A stretch of 64,000 nt of DNA from Kitasatospora aureofaciens (lineage in GTDB: Bacteria; Actinomycetota; Actinomycetes; Streptomycetales; Streptomycetaceae): NCBI RefSeq assembly GCF_001188955.3, contig NZ_JPRF03000043.1:310001-374000 (forward strand). The letters run 5' to 3'. The notes beneath the pieces are model-generated. The model saw only the letters and a list, made by a program, of their open reading frames with translations. It searched no databases and had not been told where the DNA came from. The position numbers were made by a program, and so were the translations under genes. This document shows positions 40,912 to 50,020 of this stretch, one piece after another (within the stretch, counting starts at the first letter, position 1; each line of letters begins with the position of its first letter).

Positions 40912-43437
40912 TCAGTCCGCGCGCAGGGCCGTCATGGGCGAGACCGCCGCTGAACGCAGGGCCGGGATCACAGACGCGCCCAGCACGAGGGCCAGGGCCC
41001 CCACCAACGTCGCCGTCAACTGCCCGTACGGGATCGTGGGGCTGCTGAGACCGGGCAGCGCACCGAGCATCATCCGGCCGTAGAGCGAGCCCAGCGTGAC
41101 GCCGAGGACGGCCGCGTACAAGCCGAGCAGTCCGGCTTCCCAAGCCGTCACGGAGCGCAGGCGTGAGCCGCGCAAACCCACCGCTCGCAGGACACCGTTC
41201 TCTCTTTCGCGTTCCATCGAGGACAGGGTCAGGGTGATCGCCACGCCTACGAGCGATACCAGCACGGTGATGCCGACCAGCCCCAGTGCCGTGATCCGCA
41301 GCTGACCGATCAACTGTCGCAGAGAGGCCCGGTCTTCGCCCGGATAGGACAGGTGGAGCGAAGCGTTCGACGGCAGCGCCCTGTCCAACGGAGCGCGCAG
41401 CGACAGCGGGTTGTCTCGGTGGACGGCGGTGATGTACAAGGACCGTACAGGGGCGAGAGGCGCCAGTTGGGCGAAGTCCCCCGGCAGGACGGCGACACCG
41501 CCCAGCATGTAGGCGTCGTCCGGATGGATCAGGGCCACTTCGGCGCTGGACTCCCCGCCGCCGGACACGCGCAGCGAGATCCGGTCGCCGGGACGGACCC
41601 CGAGCGACTGCGCCACGGACGTGGAGATGGCTGCCTGGCCACCCCGCAGGTCTCCGCCGTGGGAGTCACGTTGGCTGTCGGCCAGCAGTGCGGGGATCGC
41701 GGCAGGATCAAGGCCTCGGATCTCCGTCTCCTGGTGGCGACCGTTGCCGCCGAGGGCGACGCCGTCCACCCGGGTGACGGGCACCACCGCGTCGGTCTCG
41801 GGCTGTGCCGCCACCGCCTTCACCACGGCAGGGGTGAGCGCCGACGGGCCGGTGCGCGACGCGTCGAGCACGACGTCGACCGGGTCGCGCTCCCGTAGCC
41901 GCCGGTCCGTGCCCTTCTCCACCGAGGCCAGTGTCACGAGCACCGCGGCGACCATGGTGAAGCCCAGGGTGAGGACCGTCGCGCAGGCCGCGGTCCGGCG
42001 CGCGGCACGGCCCAGGTTGCGCACTGCCAGGGCACCGTCCAGCCCCGCGACCGCCCGCACGGGCTGTTGAAGGGCGAGTGTCGCGCGGCGCAGCAGTGCC
42101 GGCCCGAGCGCGAGGAGGCAACCGAACAGAGCGACCGCGGAGACGACTGAGCCGACCGCCGCCACGGCACCGCCCGCGCCGCCGAGCCCCGCGAGGGCGA
42201 TGAGCAGGAGCGCGCAGACCAGGCAGAGCACTCCGATCAGCGCGCGCGTGCGGCCGATGCGGTCCGGTGCGTGGCGGGTGGCCGCCACGGACAGGGCGGC
42301 GACCGGTGCGACGCGCGTTGCGGCTCTCGCCGCCGGCATCGCCGCGAGCAGGGCGGCCAGCACGGAAACGAGCACACCTGCGGACAGTGAGGGTGCCGAG
42401 ATCGCGGGACCGGGCAGAGCTGTGATTCCGGTGATCGCGAAGGCGCAGCAGATCGCCGCGACCGTTCCGACCGCACCGGCGATCAGCCCGGAACCCGCGG
42501 CCTGTAGCAGCACGGACCGCATGACCTGCCCCGGCCGTGCGCCCACGCAGCGCAGCAGGGCCAGCCGTGTCTGGTCCCGCACGAGCAGCACCCGGTACGT
42601 CGTGGAGACGATCAGGGTTCCGGCGAGCAGGGCCACTGCGACGAAGATCGTGAGCAGGGTGGACACGGTGGTGAACCACTTGGGTCCGCTCTCCGCGCGC
42701 AGTTTGGATGCGGTGCGTACGGAGAAGCCTCTGCCCAGCTCGGCCTGGACCGTGGACGCCACGTCGGCAGCGGGGCGGTCCGGGACGCGGAGCAGCGTCT
42801 GCTGCCAGCCGTCGGTGCCCAGCCACGAGCGGGCGTTGGTGGGCGTGGTGAGCACGGCGGTTCCCATGGCCGAGGGGGCCTGGACGACGCCCGAGACCGT
42901 CACGGTCACCGTTCGGGCAGGAGCGTCCCGGGACGTCGCCGAGCCGACGCCGGCCTGCGGAACGAGTGTGATCCGGCTGCCGACTCCCATGCCTGGGAGG
43001 TCGGCCAGCATCCGGGTGAGCACGACCTCACCGGGCCCGTCCGGAAGCGTGCCCTGCAACGGGCGGATGACGGACTGCGGCCCCGTGAGCGCCGTGCCGA
43101 TCAGCGGGTAGGGGTCACGGCCCGCGCCTTTCAGAAGCACGCTGCCGGTGGCCACGGGTTGGACCTCGGCCACCCCCGGTACGTTCTTGAGTTCCTCGAC
43201 CCTCTTGTCGTCGAGCGGCTGGGTGCCGTCCGTGCCGACCACCACGGCCGTGCCCGCGGCGACCGGCGAGAGGTCGTCGGCCAACTGCCGCTTCAGGGTG
43301 TCGGTGAAGACGATCGAACCGGCCAGGAAGAAAGCCGTCACCATCAGTGTGCAGCCGGTGAGCAGCAGCCGTGACGGCCTGGCCGCGATCTGCCGTATCG
43401 CCGCCTTGGTCAGCCCCGATGCCCTCAACGCCCTCAC
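40912..43437 (-). CDS. ABC transporter permease, FtsX/MacB-like, two-module
   Basis: An 841-residue protein with the 'long' FtsX layout: helix 1 (LLTGCTLMVTAFFLAGSIVF), a first periplasm-side domain of about 200 residues, then three helices with LLTIFVAVALLAGTLIVSTT, and the same arrangement again, ending with VGITVLVSLVGVAITLTLSS and ALVLGASVIPALRSA plus the final VSPMTALRAD motif seen in these permeases. Such proteins work with MacB-type ATPases, using outside domains to handle envelope substrates such as peptide antibiotics or lipoproteins. GTG start overlaps the ATPase stop (GTGA). Confidence 0.93.
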   Translation of the reverse strand: MRALRASGLTKAAIRQIAARPSRLLLTGCTLMVTAFFLAGSIVFTDTLKRQLADDLSPVAAGTAVVVGTDGTQPLDDKRVEELKNVPGVAEVQPVATGSVLLKGAGRDPYPLIGTALTGPQSVIRPLQGTLPDGPGEVVLTRMLADLPGMGVGSRITLVPQAGVGSATSRDAPARTVTVTVSGVVQAPSAMGTAVLTTPTNARSWLGTDGWQQTLLRVPDRPAADVASTVQAELGRGFSVRTASKLRAESGPKWFTTVSTLLTIFVAVALLAGTLIVSTTYRVLLVRDQTRLALLRCVGARPGQVMRSVLLQAAGSGLIAGAVGTVAAICCAFAITGITALPGPAISAPSLSAGVLVSVLAALLAAMPAARAATRVAPVAALSVAATRHAPDRIGRTRALIGVLCLVCALLLIALAGLGGAGGAVAAVGSVVSAVALFGCLLALGPALLRRATLALQQPVRAVAGLDGALAVRNLGRAARRTAACATVLTLGFTMVAAVLVTLASVEKGTDRRLRERDPVDVVLDASRTGPSALTPAVVKAVAAQPETDAVVPVTRVDGVALGGNGRHQETEIRGLDPAAIPALLADSQRDSHGGDLRGGQAAISTSVAQSLGVRPGDRISLRVSGGGESSAEVALIHPDDAYMLGGVAVLPGDFAQLAPLAPVRSLYITAVHRDNPLSLRAPLDRALPSNASLHLSYPGEDRASLRQLIGQLRITALGLVGITVLVSLVGVAITLTLSSMERERENGVLRAVGLRGSRLRSVTAWEAGLLGLYAAVLGVTLGSLYGRMMLGALPGLSSPTIPYGQLTATLVGALALVLGASVIPALRSAAVSPMTALRAD

Positions 43438-44201
43438 CGCTTCCCGGGGTTCTGGAGCGCGTCGAGTACGGACTCGGGGGTGGGTCCGTCGACCCTGCCG
43501 CTGATGCGACCGTCCAGCAGCAGCACGACGCGGTCGGAATAGGAGGCCGCCACCGGGTCGTGCGTGACCATCACCACCGTCTGCCCGAACTCGCGGGTGG
43601 AGTAGCGCAGGAACTCCAATACGTGCCGGCCGGAGCCGGCGTCCAGATTGCCGGTGGGCTCGTCCGCGAAGACGACTGCGGGACGGGCCGCCAGCGCGCG
43701 AGCGATGCCGATGCGCTGCTGCTGTCCGCCGGACAACTCCGAGGGGCGGCGCGAGAGTTGATCACCGATCTGAAGGGCGCTCACGAGCGTGTCCAGCCAG
43801 TCCTGGTCAGGGCGGCGGCCTGCTATATCCAGCGGTAGCAGAATGTTCTCGGAGCCGTTCAACTCTGGCAGCAGGTGGTACTGCTGGAAGACGAAGCCGA
43901 TGCGGTCGCGACGCAGGTCCGTGCGCTGTCGTTCGGACAGTGCGGTGATCTCGGTGTCCTCCAGGATGATCGTGCCGGAGGACGGACGGTCCAGGCCGGC
44001 AAGGCAGTGCATCAGGGTGGACTTCCCGGATCCGGAAGGTCCCATGACGGCCAGGAAGCTTCCCTTGTCGATCGCCAGGTCGACTCCGCGCAGTGCTTGA
44101 ACGCCGACCGCCGCGGTGGTGCCGGGCTTTTCCGCCCCGTACACCTTGGTGACGCCGGTCGCACGGACCGCCGTGCGAGCGGCCACACTCGTCAAAGACA
44201 T
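43434..44201 (-). CDS. ABC transporter ATP-binding protein (MacB/LolD-like)
   Basis: A 255-residue ATPase: Walker A GPSGSGKST, Q-loop FVFQQYHLLPELNGSENILL, signature LSGGQQQRIGIARALA, Walker B AVVFADEPTGNLD and switch VMVTHDP. The VFQ.y.LLP.L...EN.. and DEPTGNLD phrases are diagnostic of the MacB/LolD/FtsE clade, the partners of FtsX-like permeases. It is the central gene of lipoprotein-ATPase-permease, four bases from the lipoprotein gene and overlapping the permease. Expected to act in envelope-stress or antimicrobial-peptide resistance; the substrate is not shown by sequence. Confidence 0.95.
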   Translation of the reverse strand: MSLTSVAARTAVRATGVTKVYGAEKPGTTAAVGVQALRGVDLAIDKGSFLAVMGPSGSGKSTLMHCLAGLDRPSSGTIILEDTEITALSERQRTDLRRDRIGFVFQQYHLLPELNGSENILLPLDIAGRRPDQDWLDTLVSALQIGDQLSRRPSELSGGQQQRIGIARALAARPAVVFADEPTGNLDAGSGRHVLEFLRYSTREFGQTVVMVTHDPVAASYSDRVVLLLDGRISGRVDGPTPESVLDALQNPGKR

Positions 44202-44205
44202 CGGA

Positions 44206-44577
44206 TCAGCCCTTCAGTTGGATGAAGCACGACAGGGCGCCCTCGGCGTTGGGCTTGTTCTGCTCGACCTTGAGCTCGCCGTCGACGTAGATACGGCAGA
44301 CGGTGCCGGGTTTCGCGTTCTTGACGGCCAGATCGTTGAAGCCGAAGCCGACGTTCTGGGCCTTGTTCCAGGGCAGCTTCTGATTGAGCGCCGTCTTCCC
44401 GCTGGTGTCACCGGAGAAGCTGTAGCCGACGTCGGCGCTGCCGGGACCTGTCACCTCCAGCTTCACGTCCCAGCTGTGGCCGAACACACCGCAGCCGGTG
44501 AGCGACACGGCTGCCACAACCACGGATCCGGCCGCCAACAGGGACCTGACATGCGTACGGAACGCGGGAAACTTCAC
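44206..44577 (-). CDS. Small lipoprotein of the MacB-like ABC operon
   Basis: A 123-residue exported lipoprotein. Signal peptide with basic start and hydrophobic LLAAGSVVVAAVSLTGCG: the L-T-G-C lipobox places the lipid-bearing Cys near residue 29. The mature part is a compact beta-rich domain (WDVKLEVTGPGSADVGYSFS, VCRIYVDGELKVEQNKPN) with a Cys pair (TVCRIY and ALSCFIQ). It resembles the MmpS-like/immunoglobulin-like small lipoproteins found with such exporters, but the match is only by shape. GTG at 44577 has AGGAG five bases upstream. First gene of the operon. Confidence 0.85.
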   Translation of the reverse strand: MKFPAFRTHVRSLLAAGSVVVAAVSLTGCGVFGHSWDVKLEVTGPGSADVGYSFSGDTSGKTALNQKLPWNKAQNVGFGFNDLAVKNAKPGTVCRIYVDGELKVEQNKPNAEGALSCFIQLKG

Positions 44578-44749
44578 AGCGACTCCTGGTGACGGGAGGA
44601 TCTTCTGCCTGGACACGCATCATTGTGGGAGCGGCCGACGGGTCGCGATGCCGTCGAAAGACGGTATTCGAGCTGGCGGCATCGGCCGAAAGTACGTATC
44701 GGCCTGCTCCGTTCCGAGGGCCGGCGAACGGGCGTCTAAACTCGTCGCC

Positions 44750-45916
44750 ATGCCCCGCTCTTTCCCGCGCCCCTCCCCCGGGACGGTCGCCGCATTGTGT
44801 CTGAGCGCGCTGCTCGTGCTTCTCGACGCATCCGTGGTGAGCTTCAGCTACGTCGGGCTGGCGGTGGTCGCCAGCGGGGTCATGGCGCTGGGCGCCGCCG
44901 CCGCGCAGTTGCGGCTGTACCGGTTCGGACGGCAGTGGACGGCAGGCGCGCTGTGCGTCGTCGTGGCGACCGTCTCGTTGCTGACCACGTCCCTGGTGAA
45001 GGGCACCGTGCTCCAGCGCACCCCCGGGTGGGCCGAACTCCTCGGCCTTCTGGTGCTGCTGTGCCTTTCCTGCCGGTATGGACGACCTGTGCCGCTCATG
45101 TTGTCGGTGGTCCCGCTCTTCGTGGCGGTCGTACGGATCGAGGGCCGCGCTCCAACACTGTCGGATCTGCCGGTGCTCAATGACATCAACGGCCTGTTCA
45201 CCCTGCTGCCGGTGGGTTTCGTGCTGCTGGGCGGCTACCTGCGAGCCGAGGACGGCAGACGCAGGACCGCCGCGGAGAACGTACGCCAGGCAGAACGCCT
45301 GGACCTCGCCCGCGACTTGCACGATCACGTGGCCCACTACGTCACGGCTATGGTCGTCCAGGCTCAGGCTGGTGAACCCACCGCGGAACGTGACCCGGCC
45401 ACGGCACGCAAGCTGTTCGCCAACATCGAGCGGACCGGCCAGGAAGGGCTGGTGGCGATGAGCCGCATGGTCCGACTCCTGCGCGACGCGGACGGAGCCG
45501 TGGCGGAGGCACCCGTCACCCCCGCCATGACGAGGATCGAGGATCTCGTCCACCAGTTCAGCGGCACCGGCCAGCACGCCTGGCTGGACATAGCCGACGA
45601 CGTGGACGGTGCCGTCTGGTCGCCGCAACTCGCCAAGTCCGTCGAACGACTGGTCCAGGAGGGCCTGACCAACATCCGCAAGCACGCCCACACCGCGACC
45701 ACCGTGCATGTCAAGCTGGGAACCGACGGAGACCGACTGGTCGTCCGCGTACGTGACAACGCGAGCGGTCAGCAACGCGGCCGGGTGTGGTTCCGCCCCA
45801 GCGGTTTCGGCATGGTCGGCCTGTCGGAGCGGGTGGTCGAGCTGGGCGGTGAGCTCAGCAGCGGCCCCATGCCGGAGGGCGGCTGGGAGCTGGCTGCGTC
45901 GATACCCATGAAGTGA
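44750..45916 (+). CDS. Two-component sensor histidine kinase (NarL/DesK type)
   Basis: A 388-residue membrane kinase with about five to six N-terminal helices (AALCLSALLVLLDASVVSFS, YVGLAVVASGVMALGAAAAQ, LGLLVLLCLSC, LTLLPVGFVLLGGYL) and no large sensor domain. HisKA_3: RLDLARDLHDHVAHYVTAMV, phospho-His in DLHDH. HATPase: LVQEGLTNIRKHAH (N box), VRDNAS (G1, a variant of D.G.G) and GFGMVGLSERV (G2). ATG at 44750. It is divergent from the lipoprotein-ABC operon with 172 bases between, the usual arrangement for systems that sense cell-envelope drugs and switch on an exporter. Confidence 0.93.
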   Translation: MPRSFPRPSPGTVAALCLSALLVLLDASVVSFSYVGLAVVASGVMALGAAAAQLRLYRFGRQWTAGALCVVVATVSLLTTSLVKGTVLQRTPGWAELLGLLVLLCLSCRYGRPVPLMLSVVPLFVAVVRIEGRAPTLSDLPVLNDINGLFTLLPVGFVLLGGYLRAEDGRRRTAAENVRQAERLDLARDLHDHVAHYVTAMVVQAQAGEPTAERDPATARKLFANIERTGQEGLVAMSRMVRLLRDADGAVAEAPVTPAMTRIEDLVHQFSGTGQHAWLDIADDVDGAVWSPQLAKSVERLVQEGLTNIRKHAHTATTVHVKLGTDGDRLVVRVRDNASGQQRGRVWFRPSGFGMVGLSERVVELGGELSSGPMPEGGWELAASIPMK

Positions 45917-45933
45917 GGGAGTGGGGACCCGTA

Positions 45934-46593
45934 GTGAGCGTCTCTGTGGTGATCGCCGACGATCAGGAGATGGTGCGGATGGGCTTCCGCCTCATCCTGG
46001 AGGGGCAAGACGACATCTCCGTGATCGGGGAGGCCTCCGACGGCGCGGAGGCGGTCGAGGCAGTTCACCGGCTGCGGCCGGACGTCTGCTTGATGGACAT
46101 CCGCATGCCGAAACTGGACGGCCTGGAGGCGACCAGGCGCCTGCGCCAGGCACAGGGAGCCGCGACGGACGGTACGAAGATCGTCATCGTCACGACGTTC
46201 GACATGGACGAGTACGTCTACGGAGCGCTCCGCGCCGGTGCCAGTGGCTTCGTGGTCAAGAACTCCGGCCCCCGGCTGCTGATCGAAGCAGTGCATGCCG
46301 CTGTCAAAGGTGACTCCCTCATCTCGCCGTCCGTCACTGTTCGGCTCCTGGAACACCTGAGCAAACCGTCACGCGCTGAGACCGCGGCCGCCGCCGCACG
46401 ACGGCTCACTCCCCAGGAACTCAAGGTCGTGAGCCGGGTCGCCCGCGGGCACACGAACAACGAGATCGCCGCACAGCTGACTCTCTCGCTCAGCACCGTC
46501 AAGAGCCACCTCAGCCGGATCCAGGACAAACTGCCGGCCCGCAACCGTGTGGAGATCGCAGCCTGGGCCTGGGAACACGGCGTCGTCCGCTGA
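45934..46593 (+). CDS. LuxR/NarL-type response regulator
   Basis: A 219-residue partner of the preceding kinase. Receiver: IADDQEMVRMGF, phospho-Asp in VCLMDIRMPKLDG, Thr in IVTTFDMDEYV and Lys in GFVVKNSGP. LuxR DNA-binding domain: LTPQELKVVSRVARGHTNNE and LSTVKSHLSRIQDKL. GTG at 45934 gives the standard receiver start; a GTG at 45913 that overlaps the kinase stop would add seven residues. Probably activates the divergent lipoprotein/MacB-like operon. Confidence 0.93.
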   Translation: MSVSVVIADDQEMVRMGFRLILEGQDDISVIGEASDGAEAVEAVHRLRPDVCLMDIRMPKLDGLEATRRLRQAQGAATDGTKIVIVTTFDMDEYVYGALRAGASGFVVKNSGPRLLIEAVHAAVKGDSLISPSVTVRLLEHLSKPSRAETAAAAARRLTPQELKVVSRVARGHTNNEIAAQLTLSLSTVKSHLSRIQDKLPARNRVEIAAWAWEHGVVR

Positions 46594-46819
46594 AGCCGGT
46601 TCGTCCGACAGTTGTGGGCCTCTGGCGGGCTTGGCTACCGCCGCCCGGGGCGGCCTCCGTTGTCCGCTGTGCGAGGGCAACAGGTGAGCTGTACAGCGCC
46701 GATCGCGGAGGTCCGACTGTCGGGCGGTGCCGTGCTGGCGGGTGGCCCTGCGAGGGCCTCAACCGGAGCTCCGGCGCCTGGTCGAACCAGACGCAACTCC
46801 TTCGCGTTAAGCTGGGTTC

Positions 46820-47404
46820 ATGAGTGCCCGAGCCACCACACGCCCCGGCGGGCGCAGCGCCCGCGTCCAGCAGTCCGTGCACCAGGCCGTCCGAGATCTG
46901 GAGGCGGAACTGGGGCGGGATGCGCTCACCGTGCCGCTGATCGCCGCCCGCGCGGGAGTCACGCCGTCCACCGTCTACCGGCGCTGGGGGGACCTGCGGG
47001 AACTGCTGTCCGACGTGGCCGTCGAGCGGCTGCGCCCCGACGCCCTGCCGGCCGACCACGGCAGCCTGCGGGCGGACCTGGAGGCATGGGCGGCGCAGTT
47101 CGCCGACGAGATGTCCTCGGCGGCGGGCCGTACCTACATCCGCGACGCCCTGCTGGGCGACCCCGAGCAGGGCAACGCGGCCCGCTGCTCCGACTACGCC
47201 GCCGAGCAGTTGAAGGCCATCGGGGTGCGCGCGGCCGGGCGCGGGGAGGCCGTGCCCGGCGTGGAGACCCTGCTGGACGTCGTCGTCGCCCCCCTGATGT
47301 ACCGGATCCTGTTCCGCCCCTCCGACCTGTCGGAGGGCTACACCGGCCACCTGGTGGCGGCGGCGCTCGGCGGGGATTCCGCTCCCTCGGCACCCAAAAG
47401 CTAA
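46820..47404 (+). CDS. TetR-family transcriptional regulator
   Basis: A 194-residue regulator: helix-turn-helix LTVPLIAARAGVTPSTVYRR and WGDLRELLSDVAVERL, then a helical ligand domain of the TetR_C_16-like type (APLMYRILFRP...GYTGHLV at the end). Upstream of its start lies TTCGCGTT (46801-46808) and just after its stop TTTGCGTT and AACGCAAAGCGTT, so it probably binds both its own promoter and that of the next gene, an MFS transporter 76 bases downstream. It heads a five-gene block on the same strand. Confidence 0.92.
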   Translation: MSARATTRPGGRSARVQQSVHQAVRDLEAELGRDALTVPLIAARAGVTPSTVYRRWGDLRELLSDVAVERLRPDALPADHGSLRADLEAWAAQFADEMSSAAGRTYIRDALLGDPEQGNAARCSDYAAEQLKAIGVRAAGRGEAVPGVETLLDVVVAPLMYRILFRPSDLSEGYTGHLVAAALGGDSAPSAPKS

Positions 47405-47407
47405 AGG

Positions 47408-47455
47408 TTTGCGTTTTGAATGGCATGGGGCCTACCCTTCCTAACGCAAAGCGTT
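47408..47455. promoter_or_regulatory. Probable TetR operator cluster in front of the MFS gene
   Basis: TTTGCGTT at 47408-47415 is the exact reverse complement of AACGCAAA at 47443-47450, and the latter is part of a perfect dyad AACGC-AAA-GCGTT (47443-47455). A related TTCGCGTT occurs at 46801-46808 upstream of tetR. The MFS start follows 26 bases after the dyad. AT-rich for this genome. Confidence 0.6.
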
Positions 47456-47480
47456 TGCCTTTAGGCATGAGAGGTGCTCC

Positions 47481-48698
47481 ATGCTCAGCGTCACAGCCCT
47501 GCCGTCCCGCCGCCGCCTGAACGCGCTGGGCCGCCGCGGTGCCTTCCGACTGCACGCCTCGGTCCTGGTCGCCCTGCTGGCCGCCTCCAGCGCGCCGACC
47601 CCGCTCTACGCGCTCTACCAGGCCGCGTGGCACTTCTCGGCCATGACGCTCACCGTCGTGTTCAGCGCCTACGCGCTCGCCCTGCTGGTGGCACTGCTGA
47701 CCGCGGGAACGCTCTCGGACCACCTCGGCCGGCGCCCGGTCCTCGCCGGGGCGCTGCTGGCCGAAGCCGTCGCGATGACCGTCTTCGCCACCGCTCAGGG
47801 GGTGCCGGCGCTGATCGCCGCCCGGATCCTGCAGGGCCTGGCCACCGGCGTGGCCACCAGCGCCGCCGGAGCCGCCCTGCTCGACTTCGAGGACCCCGAC
47901 CGCCCTGGCCGGGCAACGGTCGCCAACGGCATCACCCCCGTGGCCGGCATGGCGGTCGGCGTGCTGGCCGCCACCGCCCTCGTGCAGTACGCCCCCGCCC
48001 CCACTCGCACCGTCTACCTGCCGCTGCTCCTGCTCTTCACCGCACAGGCCGCCGCGGTCCTGCTCACCCCCGAGACCGCCCACCCCCACCCCGGCGCCTG
48101 GCGCTCACTGCGCCCCGCGATCACCGTCGCCCCCGCCTCCCGGCCTACCCTCGCCCTCACCACGCCCGGCATCGTCGCCGCCTGGGCACTGGGTGGCTTC
48201 TACTCCTCCCTCGGCCCCTCGCTCGCCCGACTCATCGACCCGCACGCCGCCCGCGCGACCGGCGGCCTGGTCTTCTTCACCCTCACGGCCGCGGCCGGCA
48301 TCGCCGGCCACACCGCCCGGGCGCTGCCCGCCCGCACCGTGAGCCTCGCCGGCACCGCGCTCCTGATCCCGGGAGCCCTGCTGACCCTGAGCAGCCCCCA
48401 ACTGCACAGCCTGCCCGCGCTGTTCGCCGGCACCGCAGTGGCGGGCGCGGGCTTCGGCGCCGTCACCCAGGGCGCCCTGCGCCTGCTGCTGCCCCCGGCC
48501 GCCCCGGGCGAACGCGCCGGCACGCTCGCCGCCTACTACGTCCTCAGCTACCTGGCCATGAGCATCCCCGCCGTCCTCGCCGGCCTGCTGACCAACCTGT
48601 ACGGCCTGCAGAAGGCCGTCTCGCTCTACGCCGCGACCGTCGTCCTGCTGGCCCTTATCGGCCTCACCCGCGCCGTGCGTCGGCCGCGTACCGCCTGA
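47481..48698 (+). CDS. MFS transporter (drug efflux type)
   Basis: A 405-residue membrane protein with 12 predicted helices. The loop between helices 2 and 3 carries the MFS motif SDHLGRRPVLAGALLAEAVA, and helix 5 has GVATSAAGAALLDFEDPDRP. No binding or soluble domain. The family exports drugs or metabolites using the proton gradient. ATG with GAGAGGTG eight bases upstream. Located between the TetR gene and a hydrolase; efflux of the hydrolase/amidase substrate or product is the simplest reading (inference). Confidence 0.92.
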   Translation: MLSVTALPSRRRLNALGRRGAFRLHASVLVALLAASSAPTPLYALYQAAWHFSAMTLTVVFSAYALALLVALLTAGTLSDHLGRRPVLAGALLAEAVAMTVFATAQGVPALIAARILQGLATGVATSAAGAALLDFEDPDRPGRATVANGITPVAGMAVGVLAATALVQYAPAPTRTVYLPLLLLFTAQAAAVLLTPETAHPHPGAWRSLRPAITVAPASRPTLALTTPGIVAAWALGGFYSSLGPSLARLIDPHAARATGGLVFFTLTAAAGIAGHTARALPARTVSLAGTALLIPGALLTLSSPQLHSLPALFAGTAVAGAGFGAVTQGALRLLLPPAAPGERAGTLAAYYVLSYLAMSIPAVLAGLLTNLYGLQKAVSLYAATVVLLALIGLTRAVRRPRTA

Positions 48699-48740
48699 CC
48701 GATCTCAAACTCGACCCAACCAGCACGCAAGGACTCAGAG

Positions 48741-49673
48741 ATGAGCACCAGCACGACCCGTCCGACCACCTCCTCGACCAGTACGGGATGGAGCCTCGGC
48801 GACATCGCCGTCCACCGCGTCGACGAGATCGAACTGCCGCGGCAGACCGGCCCCTGGCTGCTGCCGGCCGCCACCAAGGAGGTGCTGGACGAGGCCGCAT
48901 GGCTGCGCCCCGACTTCGCCGACGCCGACGCCCCCCGCCTGGCGAGCCACAGCTTCGCGGTGGAGGCCGGCGGGCTGCGGATCGTCGTGGACACCGGCAT
49001 CGGCAATGGCAAGAACCGCGCCAACCCGGCCTGGAACGGTCTCGACACCGACTTCCTGGAGCGGCTGGCGGCGGCCGGCTTCCCGCCCGAGTCCGTGGAC
49101 CTGGTGATCACCACGCACCTGCACACCGACCACGTCGGCTGGAACACCCGCCTCGTCGGCGGCGATTGGGTCCCCACCTTTCCCAACGCCCGCTACCTCA
49201 CCAGCCGCACCGAATGGGACCACTGGGCCGCCACCGACCTGGACGAGGCCCGCAGCCAGATGTTCCGCGACTCCGTCCACCCCGTCCGCGACAACGGGCA
49301 GTACCACCTCGTGGACGTGCCCGAGCAGGGGCACGAGGTGGCGCCGGGCGTCCTCCTGGTCCCGGCCCCGGGCCACACCCCGGGGCAGGTCGCCGTGGAA
49401 CTGCGCGGCAGCGACCGCCGGGCGCTGATCACCGGCGACAGCATCCACCACCCCGTGCAGCTGTCCCACCCCCACGTGCACAGCTGCGTCGACATCGACC
49501 CCGCCCAGGCGGTCCGCACCCGCGCCCGGCTGCTCGACGCCCTGGCGGACACCGACGCGCTGCTCCTGGGCACCCACTTCCCGCAGCCCACGGCCGGCAC
49601 CGTCCGCCGGGAGAACGGCCGCTACCGTCTGCTCGCCGAGCACGGCAGCGTGATGCCGCCGGCTGCGGCCTGA
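48741..49673 (+). CDS. Metallo-beta-lactamase-fold hydrolase
   Basis: A 310-residue two-zinc hydrolase. Metal ligands: THLHTDHVGW (residues 125-134, HxHxDH), VPAPGHTPGQVAV (His), ALITGDSIHHPVQL (Asp) and LLLGTHFPQPTAG (final His). No signal peptide. The length and spacing match the MBL-fold lactonase/methyl parathion hydrolase-like group rather than true beta-lactamases or glyoxalases; members open lactones or cleave esters and phosphoesters. It is followed by a small GatC-like gene and an amidase. Substrate unknown. Confidence 0.92.
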   Translation: MSTSTTRPTTSSTSTGWSLGDIAVHRVDEIELPRQTGPWLLPAATKEVLDEAAWLRPDFADADAPRLASHSFAVEAGGLRIVVDTGIGNGKNRANPAWNGLDTDFLERLAAAGFPPESVDLVITTHLHTDHVGWNTRLVGGDWVPTFPNARYLTSRTEWDHWAATDLDEARSQMFRDSVHPVRDNGQYHLVDVPEQGHEVAPGVLLVPAPGHTPGQVAVELRGSDRRALITGDSIHHPVQLSHPHVHSCVDIDPAQAVRTRARLLDALADTDALLLGTHFPQPTAGTVRRENGRYRLLAEHGSVMPPAAA

Positions 49674-49810
49674 CCCCGCGACCTGCCCCGCTCGGCGCTC
49701 CCGCACGTGCCGCCGAACTGCCGTGGCGTCTGCAGCTGTCTGACGAATCCCTGGCCTTCAGGGCGTCGGTGGCTCCGCCACTCCAACCTCCACCGAAAGG
49801 GAGAACATCC

Positions 49811-50020
49811 ATGTCCGCCGCCGAACTCACACCGCCGGAGGCCGCCCGTTGGGCCGCCCGCGCCGGACTCGTGCTGCCCGCCGAGCGCCACGCCGCGGTG
49901 GCCGCGGTCGCCGACCACATCCACAGCGTCGTCGCCGTCCTGCGCGAACTGGACTTCGCGGACGTCCCGCCCGCCGCCGCCTACCGCGCCGCAGAGGAGC
50001 ACCACGATGCAGCCGTATGA
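49811..50020 (+). CDS. Small GatC/AtzG-like protein
   Basis: A 69-residue helical protein: TPPEAARWAARAGLVLPAER, then VAAVADHIHSVVAVLRELDF. AtzG and GatC are small helical partners (about 65-100 residues) that wrap around amidase-signature enzymes; this one has the right size, ends ADVPPAAAYRAAEEHHDAAV and overlaps the downstream amidase gene by 14 bases. GAAAGGGAGA precedes the ATG. It is thus most likely the small subunit of that amidase. Too short for a firm family call. Confidence 0.7.
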   Translation: MSAAELTPPEAARWAARAGLVLPAERHAAVAAVADHIHSVVAVLRELDFADVPPAAAYRAAEEHHDAAV

